Assembly: GCF_008084145.1 (NCBI RefSeq)
Contig: NZ_VSDO01000005.1
Coordinates: 1-64,000 of the forward strand
Source of the DNA: Paenibacillus faecis
GTDB lineage: Bacteria > Bacillota > Bacilli > Paenibacillales > Paenibacillaceae
DNA: 64,000 nt
Reading direction: 5' to 3'
This document shows positions 7,057-15,490 of the stretch, one piece after another (position 1 is the first letter of the stretch; each line of letters starts with the position of its first letter). The notes beneath the pieces are model-generated. The model had not been told where the DNA came from, did no database searches, and saw only the letters and a list, made by a program, of their open reading frames with translations. The position numbers were made by a program, and so were the translations under genes.

Positions 7057-8688
7057 ATGAAACCTATTTTGGAAGTGGCGGAATCCATCGGGATTGCGGA
7101 AAAATATTTGGAGTTGTACGGACGGTACAAATGCAAAATAGATCTAAGCCTGCGCGAGGATTTAAAGAACCGGCCGGACGGGAAGTTGGTGCTGGTGACG
7201 GCGATGAATCCGACGCCGGCCGGGGAAGGAAAAACGCTGACCACGATCGGGCTGGCGCAAGCGCTCAACGCGATCGGCGAGCCGACGATCGCTGCGCTGC
7301 GGGAGCCGTCGTTAGGCCCATGCTTCGGCATGAAGGGTGGAGCGACAGGCAGCAACAAAGCTCAATTGATGCCATCCGAGGACATCAACCTTCATTTTAC
7401 GGGCGATTTACACGCGATTACGTCGGCGCATAATTTATTGGCGGCCATGATCGACAATCACCTATTTCAGGGAAACGCGCTGCAAATCGATTCAAACCGG
7501 ATTTTGTGGAAACGGGCGATGGATATGAACGACCGAAGCTTGCGGCAAATTGTCGTAGGACTTGGGGAAGGAAACGGGGTTGTGCACGAATCCGGGTTTA
7601 TGATCACGACCGCCTCCGAAGTGATGGCGGTGCTATGCCTTAGCGAGAATCGGCGGGACCTGAGAGAACGCCTGGGCCGTATGGTCGTCGCTTACACGAT
7701 GTCCGGCGAGACGGTGACCGCCGAGCACATCGGCGCCGCGGATGCGATGACCGTGCTGCTGAAGGAAGCGCTCAAGCCGAATCTGGTGCAGACGGCCGAA
7801 GGCACGCCGGCGATCGTGCATGGCGGGCCGTTCGCCAATATCGCCCACGGCTGCAGCAGCGTTATCGGTACGAAAACCGCGCTGAAACTGGCCGACATCG
7901 TGTTGACGGAAGCCGGATTCGGGGCCGATCTTGGCGCGGAGAAGTTCTTCGACATCAAATGCCGACAAGCCGGGCTTAAGCCCGACGCGGCGGTATTGGT
8001 CGTCACCGTCAAAGCGCTGAAGTATAACGGCGGCGTTCCGAGAGGGGAGCTGGATAAACCGAATCCCGAAGCCTTGCAAGCCGGTTTGGCCAATATGAAC
8101 CGCCATGTGGACAATATCCGCAAATTCGGTGTGCCGGTCATGGTGGCGATTAACCATTTTACCAGCGATACGACGGAGGAAATCCGGATCGTTCAAGAGC
8201 AATGCGCCCGCCTGGGCGTCAAGGCGGAGCTATCCGACGTCTGGGCCCGGGGCAGTGAAGGCGGGATCGAACTGGCGGAAACGCTCAGAACCATGCTTCG
8301 ACGGGAATCATCACGGTATGCGCCGCTCTATTCCGAGCGGCTTGGCATCAGGGAGAAAATCGAGACCATCGTCCGGGAGATCTACAGAGGCGCGGGCATC
8401 CGTCTAAACGCTAAGGTGGAGGCGAAAATACAGGAATTCGAGCGCCAGGGCTTCGGGCATTTGCCGGTGTGCATGGCCAAAACGCCGAGCTCTTTTTCCG
8501 ATCAGCCGAACCTGCTTGGCGCGCCGGAGAACTTTGTCGTCCAGGTACGGGACGTAACGCTGTCGGCCGGTGCAGGATTTATTGTCGTGCTCACCGGCAA
8601 TATCGTGACGATGCCCGGATTGCCGAAAACCCCGGGGGCGGAGCAAATCCAACTCGACGAACAGGGAGAAATCGTAGGCTTGTTCTAA
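7057..8688 (+). CDS. fhs: Formate--tetrahydrofolate ligase
   Basis: A 543-residue cytoplasmic enzyme that joins formate to tetrahydrofolate using ATP, giving 10-formyl-THF for purine and formyl-Met-tRNA synthesis. The P-loop PTPAGEGKT is at residues 52-60. It is followed by REPSLGPCFGMKGGATG and later HGGPFANIAHGCSS, all family signatures, and the length is close to the usual 550-560. CTGGAGG lies 13 bases before ATG 7057. No other folate gene is adjacent. GC content rises sharply here compared with the block to the left, which marks the return to core chromosome. Confidence 0.97.
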   Translation: MKPILEVAESIGIAEKYLELYGRYKCKIDLSLREDLKNRPDGKLVLVTAMNPTPAGEGKTLTTIGLAQALNAIGEPTIAALREPSLGPCFGMKGGATGSNKAQLMPSEDINLHFTGDLHAITSAHNLLAAMIDNHLFQGNALQIDSNRILWKRAMDMNDRSLRQIVVGLGEGNGVVHESGFMITTASEVMAVLCLSENRRDLRERLGRMVVAYTMSGETVTAEHIGAADAMTVLLKEALKPNLVQTAEGTPAIVHGGPFANIAHGCSSVIGTKTALKLADIVLTEAGFGADLGAEKFFDIKCRQAGLKPDAAVLVVTVKALKYNGGVPRGELDKPNPEALQAGLANMNRHVDNIRKFGVPVMVAINHFTSDTTEEIRIVQEQCARLGVKAELSDVWARGSEGGIELAETLRTMLRRESSRYAPLYSERLGIREKIETIVREIYRGAGIRLNAKVEAKIQEFERQGFGHLPVCMAKTPSSFSDQPNLLGAPENFVVQVRDVTLSAGAGFIVVLTGNIVTMPGLPKTPGAEQIQLDEQGEIVGLF

Positions 8689-8725
8689 TCCGATATCATA
8701 AGATCCACCCATATAGAGTCATAAG

Positions 8726-8789
8726 CACTCCCTTGCCATGGAGCCCGAGCCGATTTCATGGCGCAAGAGAGTGTTTGTGGCTATTTTTT
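8726..8789 (+). terminator. Terminator after fhs
   Basis: CACTCCCTTGCCATG pairs with CATGGCGCAAGAGAGTG with small bulges; after a short gap comes ATTTTTTA. It probably ends the fhs transcript. Confidence 0.7.
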
Positions 8790-8801
8790 ATAGAAAAATG
8801 C

Positions 8802-8900
8802 TTATACACAGGATATTAACAAACTGTACACAATTTTCTATATACTCGGCTGATTTATCCCCATGTGGACAAGTGCCGCCAAAACAGCAGGTTATCCCCG
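8802..8900. promoter_or_regulatory. Cluster of DnaA-box-like sites
   Basis: Five 9-mers close to the DnaA box TTATCCACA occur within 100 bases: TTATACACA 8802, TGTACACAA 8825 (reverse TTGTGTACA), TTATCCCCA 8855, TGTGGACAA 8864 (reverse TTGTCCACA) and TTATCCCCG 8892. There is no dnaA, dnaN or other origin gene nearby, so this is not oriC. Bacillus is known to have DnaA-box clusters away from oriC that titrate DnaA; this may be one. It also lies in the promoter region of the ABC transporter operon. Confidence 0.5.
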
Positions 8901-9011
8901 AATCATAAAAATTCCAACCATAAATCGCAATATTGTCTCCTCAAAAAAAACGCCCGTCTCCATTAGACTAAGGATGAAAATACGAGTTACCAAGAAAGGG
9001 GTTACAAAGCA

Positions 9012-10364
9012 ATGAAGAGAACGAGAATTTGGGCGATGCTGCTGGTGGCCGTTCTGATGGTCGCTTCCTTGTCCGCATGCGGCGGAAGCGGCAATAAAGC
9101 GACCGGAAACGGCGGAAACGCTCCGGCGAAGACCGCTAATGAAGGAGGCGGCTCCAATGGCGGAGGAACGGACTCGGGCGAAAAAGTCGAGCTCACTTTC
9201 TGGTCGCTGGGTACGACGAACTATGAGGATCTGGCGAAGGAATACACGAAAGAACATCCGAACGTCACCTTCAAGTTCCAGAATACGTCCGACCAAACGG
9301 CGCATCACAACAACCTGACGACAGCATTGTCCGCAGGGTCAGGCGCGCCTGACATTTTTCAACTTGAAATCGCTTTTATGGAGCGCTTCATCAGCAATCA
9401 AGACAAGTTCTATAACCTTTACGATCTCGGGGCCAAAGATATCGAAGGCAACTACCTGGATTGGAAATGGAAACAGGCAACTTCCACGGACGGCTCGTTC
9501 CAACTGGGTCTTCCAACGGACATCGGTCCTACGGTAGTGTACTACCGCACGGATCTGGCTGAGCAAGCCGGCTTGCCGAAGGATCCCGACCAATTCAGCG
9601 CGGCGATCGATACATGGGATAAGTTCGCAACCGTTGCCAAACAATTCAAAGATAAAACCGGCAAACCGTTTGCGGATTTGACGGACCTGGTGTACAACGG
9701 ATTGCGCGACCAATCGCCGGACCAAATCTACTTCAACAAAGAGGACGGCGCTTTCATCGGGGACACCAATCCTCAGGTCAAGAAAGCTTATGACTTTACG
9801 GTAAAAGGGATTCAAGAAGGCTGGATCGGCAACTGGGTCCTCTGGTCGCCGGAATGGCAAAACGCGATCAACAAAGGCGATTTCGGCGTCATGCTCGGCC
9901 CGGCTTGGATCGCCGGTACGATCCGGAACGCCAAGGACAGCGCCGGCAAATGGGCGATCGCTCAAATGCCCGAAGGCGCCGGAAACTGGGGCGGCTCCTT
10001 CCTGACGCTGCCGAAAGAAGGCAAGCATCCGAAGGAAGCTTACGAGTTTATCGCCTGGGTCCTGAACAAGGAGAACCAGTTGAAATCGTTTAAAGACAGC
10101 GGCTTGTTCCCGTCGATTCCGGCGGTTTACAGCGAACCGGCGTTCAGCGAAGAGAAGGACGATTTCTTCGGCGGGCAAATCATTGCTCAAGCCTACGCCA
10201 AATCGGCGGAACGCGTAAAACCGGTCTACTACGGCCCGCTGCACGACCAAGTCGATACGATTATCAAAAATGCGCTCAAAAACGTGCTTGAGAAAAAAGC
10301 CGACCCGCAAAAAGAGTGGGATGAAGCGATGAAACAAATCAAGACGTTGGTGGAACGCAGCTAA
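9012..10364 (+). CDS. Sugar ABC transporter substrate-binding lipoprotein
   Basis: A 450-residue family 1 extracellular solute-binding protein. A lipoprotein signal ends in the lipobox LSAC with Cys 23, then a Gly/Ser/Asn-rich linker to about residue 58. The mature domain starts KVELTFWSLG and includes the family-typical GSGAPDIFQLE and WQNAINKGDFGVMLGPAW. It would capture a sugar or oligosaccharide outside the membrane and hand it to the two permeases downstream. AAAGGGG precedes the ATG. No ATPase gene follows, so a shared MsmX-type ATPase elsewhere is likely, as in Bacillus CUT1 systems. Confidence 0.93.
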   Translation: MKRTRIWAMLLVAVLMVASLSACGGSGNKATGNGGNAPAKTANEGGGSNGGGTDSGEKVELTFWSLGTTNYEDLAKEYTKEHPNVTFKFQNTSDQTAHHNNLTTALSAGSGAPDIFQLEIAFMERFISNQDKFYNLYDLGAKDIEGNYLDWKWKQATSTDGSFQLGLPTDIGPTVVYYRTDLAEQAGLPKDPDQFSAAIDTWDKFATVAKQFKDKTGKPFADLTDLVYNGLRDQSPDQIYFNKEDGAFIGDTNPQVKKAYDFTVKGIQEGWIGNWVLWSPEWQNAINKGDFGVMLGPAWIAGTIRNAKDSAGKWAIAQMPEGAGNWGGSFLTLPKEGKHPKEAYEFIAWVLNKENQLKSFKDSGLFPSIPAVYSEPAFSEEKDDFFGGQIIAQAYAKSAERVKPVYYGPLHDQVDTIIKNALKNVLEKKADPQKEWDEAMKQIKTLVERS

Positions 10365-10475
10365 GCCGAACAAGATCGAAGCGGCTGCATAGCGCAATTT
10401 ATCATCCGAATTCGCGGGGAGATGCATATCTCTCCGACGGATTCGGATTTATCAATGACTTCCTGGAGGTGCGTC

Positions 10476-11435
10476 ATGGCTGACACAGTCACCGCGAAAC
10501 CGTCGCAGCCGATTCCGGCCAAGCGGCCATTCTGGACGGAATCAAGACGAAGCAAGCTAACGGCATACACGTTTATTTCGCCGTTCTTTATTCTGTTCGC
10601 CATTTTCGGATTGTATCCGATACTTTTTACGATTTATTTGTCGTTTTTTAAATGGGATGCGCTGGGTCCGATGAAATATGTCGGATTCAAAAACTATGAG
10701 CTGATTACGAGCGATCCGACCTTCTGGATCTCCTTCACCAATACGCTGTTGATGGGCTTGATGGGGACGGTGCCGCAGTTGATCGTCGCCCTCCTGGTGG
10801 CGGTCATGCTCAATTCCGCCCTGAACAAGTTCAAGAACACGTTCCGCATCTTGTATTTCATGCCCAATATCACATCCATTGTTGCCGTAACGCTGGTGTT
10901 CAGCACCATGTTCGGGAACAATGGGATGGTGAACTGGCTGCTGAACAACCTGGGAATGGAAAGCGTGCCGTTCAACTCCGGCTGGTGGGGCGTCAAAATC
11001 GCGATTTCCACCATGGTGATGTGGCGCTGGATGGGATATAACGCCATCATTTTCTTATCCGGTTTGCAGAGCATTCCTACGGATATTTACGAGGCCGCTA
11101 AAATCGACGGGGCCAGCCGCGGGCAGCAGCTGATCTATATCACGCTCCCTCTGCTTCGTCCGTTCATTATTTTCGTCACGCTGGTATCGACCATCGGGGC
11201 GTTGCAGCTGTTTACCGAGCCGTACGTATTCCTAGGCCAGTCCGGCACAGGCTCCACGCGTCAGGAAGGGGTTACGATGGTGACCTACCTGTACAATGAG
11301 GCGTTCAAAAACGGATTCTTCGGAACCGCGGCCGCCACGGCGGTAATGTTGTTTATCGCCACGATTCTTTTCTCCGTCCTGAATATGATGCTATCGAGCC
11401 GGATGGGCGGAGACACCGGGGGGAAAAAAGCATGA
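10476..11435 (+). CDS. Sugar ABC transporter permease, MalF-type
   Basis: A 319-residue inner-membrane permease with six predicted spans beginning YTFISPFFILFAIFGLYP. The cytoplasmic EAA loop is IYEAAKIDGASRGQQLIYITLPLL. It pairs with the next gene product to form the CUT1 channel. ATG 10476 has CTGGAGGTG upstream; an earlier in-frame ATG at 10422 has no ribosome binding site. It overlaps the next gene by four bases (ATGA), so the two are coupled. Confidence 0.93.
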   Translation: MADTVTAKPSQPIPAKRPFWTESRRSKLTAYTFISPFFILFAIFGLYPILFTIYLSFFKWDALGPMKYVGFKNYELITSDPTFWISFTNTLLMGLMGTVPQLIVALLVAVMLNSALNKFKNTFRILYFMPNITSIVAVTLVFSTMFGNNGMVNWLLNNLGMESVPFNSGWWGVKIAISTMVMWRWMGYNAIIFLSGLQSIPTDIYEAAKIDGASRGQQLIYITLPLLRPFIIFVTLVSTIGALQLFTEPYVFLGQSGTGSTRQEGVTMVTYLYNEAFKNGFFGTAAATAVMLFIATILFSVLNMMLSSRMGGDTGGKKA

Positions 11436-12295
11436 GCACGCTTGCAGCAAGCCGCAAAAAACCGGATGAACCGGGTCTGGTCGCCAAGACGTTCTTTTAC
11501 CTGTTTCTGATTATCGGAGCGCTGGTATCCATCTTTCCGTTCTACTGGATGTTCGTGGTGGCTACCAACGATAAGGATGCCGCTTTCCATATCCCGCCGT
11601 TGTTGACGCCGGGAGCGGAGTTTTTCGACAACTTCTCGCGCGTACTGGAGCGGACGGACTTTTTCCGGGCGCTATTGAATTCCGTCGTCGTTTCCTCGGC
11701 CGTCACGATTTCGGTCGTCTTCCTTTGTACGCTGGCGGGATATGCTTTTGCCAAATATGAGTTTCCGTTCAAAAAAACGCTGTTTGTTTTCGTCATCGCC
11801 ACGATGCTGGTACCCGCTCAATTGGGTGTGCTTCCGCAGTACGTCATCATGGCCAAGCTGCACTGGATCGACAGTTATAAAGCGCTGATCGTTCCCGCGA
11901 TGGTCAATGCGTTCGGGATTTTCTGGATGCGGCAGTATATCGCCTCGGCGGTGCATTCCGAACTGCTGGAAGCCGGACGGATCGACGGCGGCGGACATTT
12001 CCGCATTTTCTGGAATATCGCGATTCCGGTCGTTACGCCGGCAATGGCAACGCTGGGCATTCTGAACTTTATGAATGTCTGGAACGACTTCTTCTGGCCG
12101 CTGGTCGTGTTGAAAAACAGAGAGAATTACACGATTCAAATCGCTCTGCAGCAGTTGTTCACCAATAAAGACGGTCTGGACTTCGGCATGATCATGTCCG
12201 CCACGTTTACGGCGACGCTGCCGCTTCTGATCGTATTCCTGCTGTTCAGCCGCTGGGTGATCGCCGGTTTGACTTCCGGCGCGATAAAAAGCTAG
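11432..12295 (+). CDS. Sugar ABC transporter permease, MalG-type
   Basis: A 287-residue permease, partner of the preceding gene. Six spans are visible. The EAA loop here is LLEAGRIDGGGHFRIFWNIAIP near residue 190. FMNVWNDFFWPLVVL near 240 is typical of MalG-type CUT1 permeases. The start overlaps the upstream stop in ATGA. It is followed after 80 bases by the sensor kinase gene. Confidence 0.93.
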   Translation: MSTLAASRKKPDEPGLVAKTFFYLFLIIGALVSIFPFYWMFVVATNDKDAAFHIPPLLTPGAEFFDNFSRVLERTDFFRALLNSVVVSSAVTISVVFLCTLAGYAFAKYEFPFKKTLFVFVIATMLVPAQLGVLPQYVIMAKLHWIDSYKALIVPAMVNAFGIFWMRQYIASAVHSELLEAGRIDGGGHFRIFWNIAIPVVTPAMATLGILNFMNVWNDFFWPLVVLKNRENYTIQIALQQLFTNKDGLDFGMIMSATFTATLPLLIVFLLFSRWVIAGLTSGAIKS

Positions 12296-12375
12296 GACTT
12301 TTGTTAGGGTGGCAAGGAGATAAGACGCATAACGAAGAATAATAGAGATAGGAGATTGTGGAGGGGGACGAAGGC

Positions 12376-14106
12376 TTGAAGCTCCGTCGGAAAATCTTGC
12401 TGGCTATTATTCTTCTTGTGTTTATCCCCGTAATTTTGATGGGGTCGATTTCGTATTTCAGTTTTTCGGGCGCTATGGAGAAGAAGTCGAGTAATTTTTA
12501 TTGGGTCTCTCTGCTGGAGACCGACCGGAAGCTGAAGTACGCCTTGAACGAGGTCACCACCATCTCGAATTCGGCGATAACGCAGCCGGTCATTCAGAAG
12601 ACCTTGAAGCAACCAAACTTTGTCGTCACTTATGATCAAAGGCAGGATATCAACAACTTAATCAACCATCCGATGATTACTTCTTTCGGGCTCTATTCCA
12701 AGGATAAGCTATTGTATCAATATAATGAGGCCATGTCATTCGATACGCTCAGCAAACAAAACTGGTATGAGGCGATGAAAGCGGCCGAAGGCAGACCCAT
12801 TTGGGTCGGCCCGGGCGAAAATGGCAGCGCCTCCACGGGGAAGCCGGTTTTGATCCAGGCCCGGGTGATTAAGGATTATTATTCTCTCGAGGATATCGGA
12901 GCCGTCGTGATTTATGTGAAGCCGGAACTTTTGGATCAGGTATTTTGGGACGCCGCCACGCTTAAACAGGGGGATATTCTGCTGGTCAACCAGCAGGGCA
13001 ATATCGTCTTCGACAAGTCGGGCGAGCATATTGGGGAACGTACGGATTTTCCGTTTTTAAAAGAGAGTCCGAAGCCGGACGGAAACGGAAAAGGCTATTA
13101 TGTCGATAAATACGCGGGCGAGAAATCGCTGATTACCTATCTGCCTTCGCACAACAAGGATTGGCATCTCGTCGCCATTACGCCGAGCAAGCTGATCGCC
13201 TCGGAGTCGATTCAGATCCGCAATATCGCTATGGTGCTGGTGTTGGTCTCCTTGGTATCGGCCTTTTTGTTCGACCGCTACTTTGTTCGCCGGCTGGTGC
13301 GCAGCATTATCAGTGCGGTGAACGGTATGAAGCGGGTACAGCAGGGGATTTTTGTGCCGATTCCGCCCACCCTTCGGGCCGGGGACGAGACGGATTTGCT
13401 GATCGACGGCTTTAACCGGATGAGTACGCAAATTTCCGAGCTGATCGAACAGGTGCAGACGGAGCAGGCGCGTAAAAAAGAGGTCGAGCTGCAAGCGCTC
13501 GTGGCGCAGATCAATCCGCATTTTATATACAATTCCTTGGAATCGATCAATTCGATGGCCGTGCTTCAGGGGAATAAGGATATCAGCAAAATGGTCGTAT
13601 CGCTCGGCAAACTGCTGCGGATCAGCATCAGCGAGAGCCAGCAGTTGATTCCCTTGTCCATGGAGATGGAGCACGTCCGGCATTATTTGGACATTCAGAA
13701 ATTCCGGTTCGAAGATAAGTTCACGTATCAAATCGAAATTCCGGAATCCTTGAAATATTACAAAACGCAGAAGCTCATCGTTCAGCCGATCGTCGAAAAC
13801 GCGCTGTACCACGCCATCGAGCCGATGGAGGAGCGCGGTTTTATTTCGATCACCGCCCGGGATGGCGGGCGGGATATCTTCATCGACGTGATGGACAACG
13901 GGCCCGGGTTCGATCACGTGGCGCTGATGACCTTATGGAGCAAGGAACGCGGCAGTTTGAAAAAATACAGGGAGAACGGCGTCGGCCTCAAAAATGTGCA
14001 CGAGCGGCTCAGCATCCGGTTCGGCGGCTATTACGGCATCATGATCTGTTCCTCCCCGGGATTCGGGTCGATCATACGGATTCGCATCCCGAAAATCGAT
14101 TCATGA
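12376..14106 (+). CDS. YesM-type sensor histidine kinase
   Basis: A 576-residue membrane kinase. A first membrane span directly follows KLRRK at the N-terminus, then an extracellular sensor domain of about 260 residues, a second span AMVLVLVSLVSAFLF near 285-300, and HAMP. The His_kinase domain has INPHFIYNSLESINS with His 382, and the ATPase domain has QPIVENALYHAI near 469, DNGPGFD near 505 and GVGLKNV near 534. TTG 12376 is favoured because GGAGGGGG lies eight bases upstream; a GTG at 12358 is the alternative. With the response regulator two genes on, it probably senses the sugar and controls the transporter operon. Confidence 0.9.
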   Translation: MKLRRKILLAIILLVFIPVILMGSISYFSFSGAMEKKSSNFYWVSLLETDRKLKYALNEVTTISNSAITQPVIQKTLKQPNFVVTYDQRQDINNLINHPMITSFGLYSKDKLLYQYNEAMSFDTLSKQNWYEAMKAAEGRPIWVGPGENGSASTGKPVLIQARVIKDYYSLEDIGAVVIYVKPELLDQVFWDAATLKQGDILLVNQQGNIVFDKSGEHIGERTDFPFLKESPKPDGNGKGYYVDKYAGEKSLITYLPSHNKDWHLVAITPSKLIASESIQIRNIAMVLVLVSLVSAFLFDRYFVRRLVRSIISAVNGMKRVQQGIFVPIPPTLRAGDETDLLIDGFNRMSTQISELIEQVQTEQARKKEVELQALVAQINPHFIYNSLESINSMAVLQGNKDISKMVVSLGKLLRISISESQQLIPLSMEMEHVRHYLDIQKFRFEDKFTYQIEIPESLKYYKTQKLIVQPIVENALYHAIEPMEERGFISITARDGGRDIFIDVMDNGPGFDHVALMTLWSKERGSLKKYRENGVGLKNVHERLSIRFGGYYGIMICSSPGFGSIIRIRIPKIDS

Positions 14107-14123
14107 GGAGGGGAAGAGCGGTC

Positions 14124-15473
14124 GTGAAATGGTTGATCAATTGGGGCTGGATCGTCGTATACGCCATGGTTTTGGCCGTCTCGGTGCTCATCCTCTCCAA
14201 GAACGGGAGCGAGCCGATCGAAGAGAGGCAGACCGAAAAAATCACACTCACCTTCCGTCACTTTTGGATCAAGGAGCATGACCGGAAGATGCTGAGCATT
14301 TTTGAGGAAGTCGTGGATTCCTTTCAAAATTCCCATCCGAATGTGAAGGTGAATTTTGAGGGGATGGATCAGACCGTCCACCGGGAGCAAAAGCTCAAAA
14401 GCGAAATGGTGACGGGGACGGCACCGGATATGTTCGTACTGTTCGCCGGCGCCGAGATTGAACCTTATGTCCGCTCCAACCGGCTGATGGATCTGACGGA
14501 TTTCGTCCGGGAGAGCGGGCTGGAGGGGAAATTTCAGGATCTCGAGGCGTGGTCTTACGACGGCCGCATTTACGGGCTGCCGATCGAGGGGCATGCCGAG
14601 CCGCTTTATTATAATAAGGAGATTTTCGCCGAATACGGCATCACACCGCCCCGGACTCTTGAGGAAATGGATGAGGTGGTGAAACGGCTTAAGGCGAATG
14701 GGGTGATTCCATTTGCGCTCGGCAATGAAGAGCGCTGGCCCGCCGCGATTTTCGCCCACTATTTTATGGATCGTTATGCGGGACCGGAACTCATTAACCA
14801 ACTGACCCGGGGCAACCCCAAAGCGGACTTTAACAACAGCGCCTACCTGCAGGCGATGATGCATTTTAAAAGCTGGGTTTCCGAAGGAGCGTTCAGCGAG
14901 CCGGCTAATGATTTGTCGACGGAAGAGGCGATCGATTTGTTTACGTCGGGGAAAGCGGCCATGTATTTGAACGGAAGCTGGGATATCAATCTGTTCCATA
15001 ACGGAAATGAACCGGGGGATAACTTCCCGGACCGGGTCGGCGTAACTTCGTTTCCGACGCTGCTTCCGGATCAGAAGCCCTCGCTGGCGGGCGGTTATAC
15101 GATCGGAATCGCGCTGTCGTCCAATCTCGATGAGGCGAAGCGGACAGCGGCTTTGGAATTAATGCAAGCGTTTTATACGGAAGAGATCCAGGAGCGAGTC
15201 GTTTATGAAGGCTTGCGGATTCCGTCGATGAAAATCACGTTCGATTCGGAACGCACCGGGCCGGTGTTCGATCAGGTCGTGAAGCTGATGCGGCAGAGCG
15301 ACGAGATTTTTTTGGCGTATGACAATGCCTTGTCTCCCGAGGTGAACAAAACGTTCCTCAAGGTCGTGGAACAGATTCTGGCGGGCCAAATCCCGCCGAA
15401 TGACGCGCTCGAACAAATACAGGCGACATCCGAGCAATACTGGAAGCAACGCAACAGTTCTCTGCCCAATTAA
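14124..15473 (+). CDS. Membrane-anchored solute-binding protein
   Basis: A 449-residue family 1 solute-binding protein placed between the kinase and the regulator. Unlike the transporter's lipoprotein it has no lipobox Cys. It begins MKWLINWGWIVVYAMVLAVS, an uncleaved-looking N-terminal anchor, then ITLTFRHFWIKEHDRKML. SEMVTGTAPDMFVLFAGAE and GKAAMYLNGSWDI are family typical. GTG 14124 is chosen because AGGAGGGG lies nine bases upstream; ATG 14103, overlapping the kinase stop, is the alternative. I infer a sensory binding protein that presents ligand to the kinase, rather than a transport partner. Confidence 0.85.
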   Translation: MKWLINWGWIVVYAMVLAVSVLILSKNGSEPIEERQTEKITLTFRHFWIKEHDRKMLSIFEEVVDSFQNSHPNVKVNFEGMDQTVHREQKLKSEMVTGTAPDMFVLFAGAEIEPYVRSNRLMDLTDFVRESGLEGKFQDLEAWSYDGRIYGLPIEGHAEPLYYNKEIFAEYGITPPRTLEEMDEVVKRLKANGVIPFALGNEERWPAAIFAHYFMDRYAGPELINQLTRGNPKADFNNSAYLQAMMHFKSWVSEGAFSEPANDLSTEEAIDLFTSGKAAMYLNGSWDINLFHNGNEPGDNFPDRVGVTSFPTLLPDQKPSLAGGYTIGIALSSNLDEAKRTAALELMQAFYTEEIQERVVYEGLRIPSMKITFDSERTGPVFDQVVKLMRQSDEIFLAYDNALSPEVNKTFLKVVEQILAGQIPPNDALEQIQATSEQYWKQRNSSLPN

Positions 15474-15490
15474 TGGTCTGGAGGTGCTCT

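Noticed and set aside
8802..8900. Chromosomal replication origin
   Set aside because: DnaA-like boxes are present but no dnaA, dnaN, gyrase or AT-rich unwinding region is nearby.
9339..10427. Long minus-strand frame opposite the substrate-binding protein
   Set aside because: Arg- and Phe-rich shadow of a clear lipoprotein gene; no start signal.
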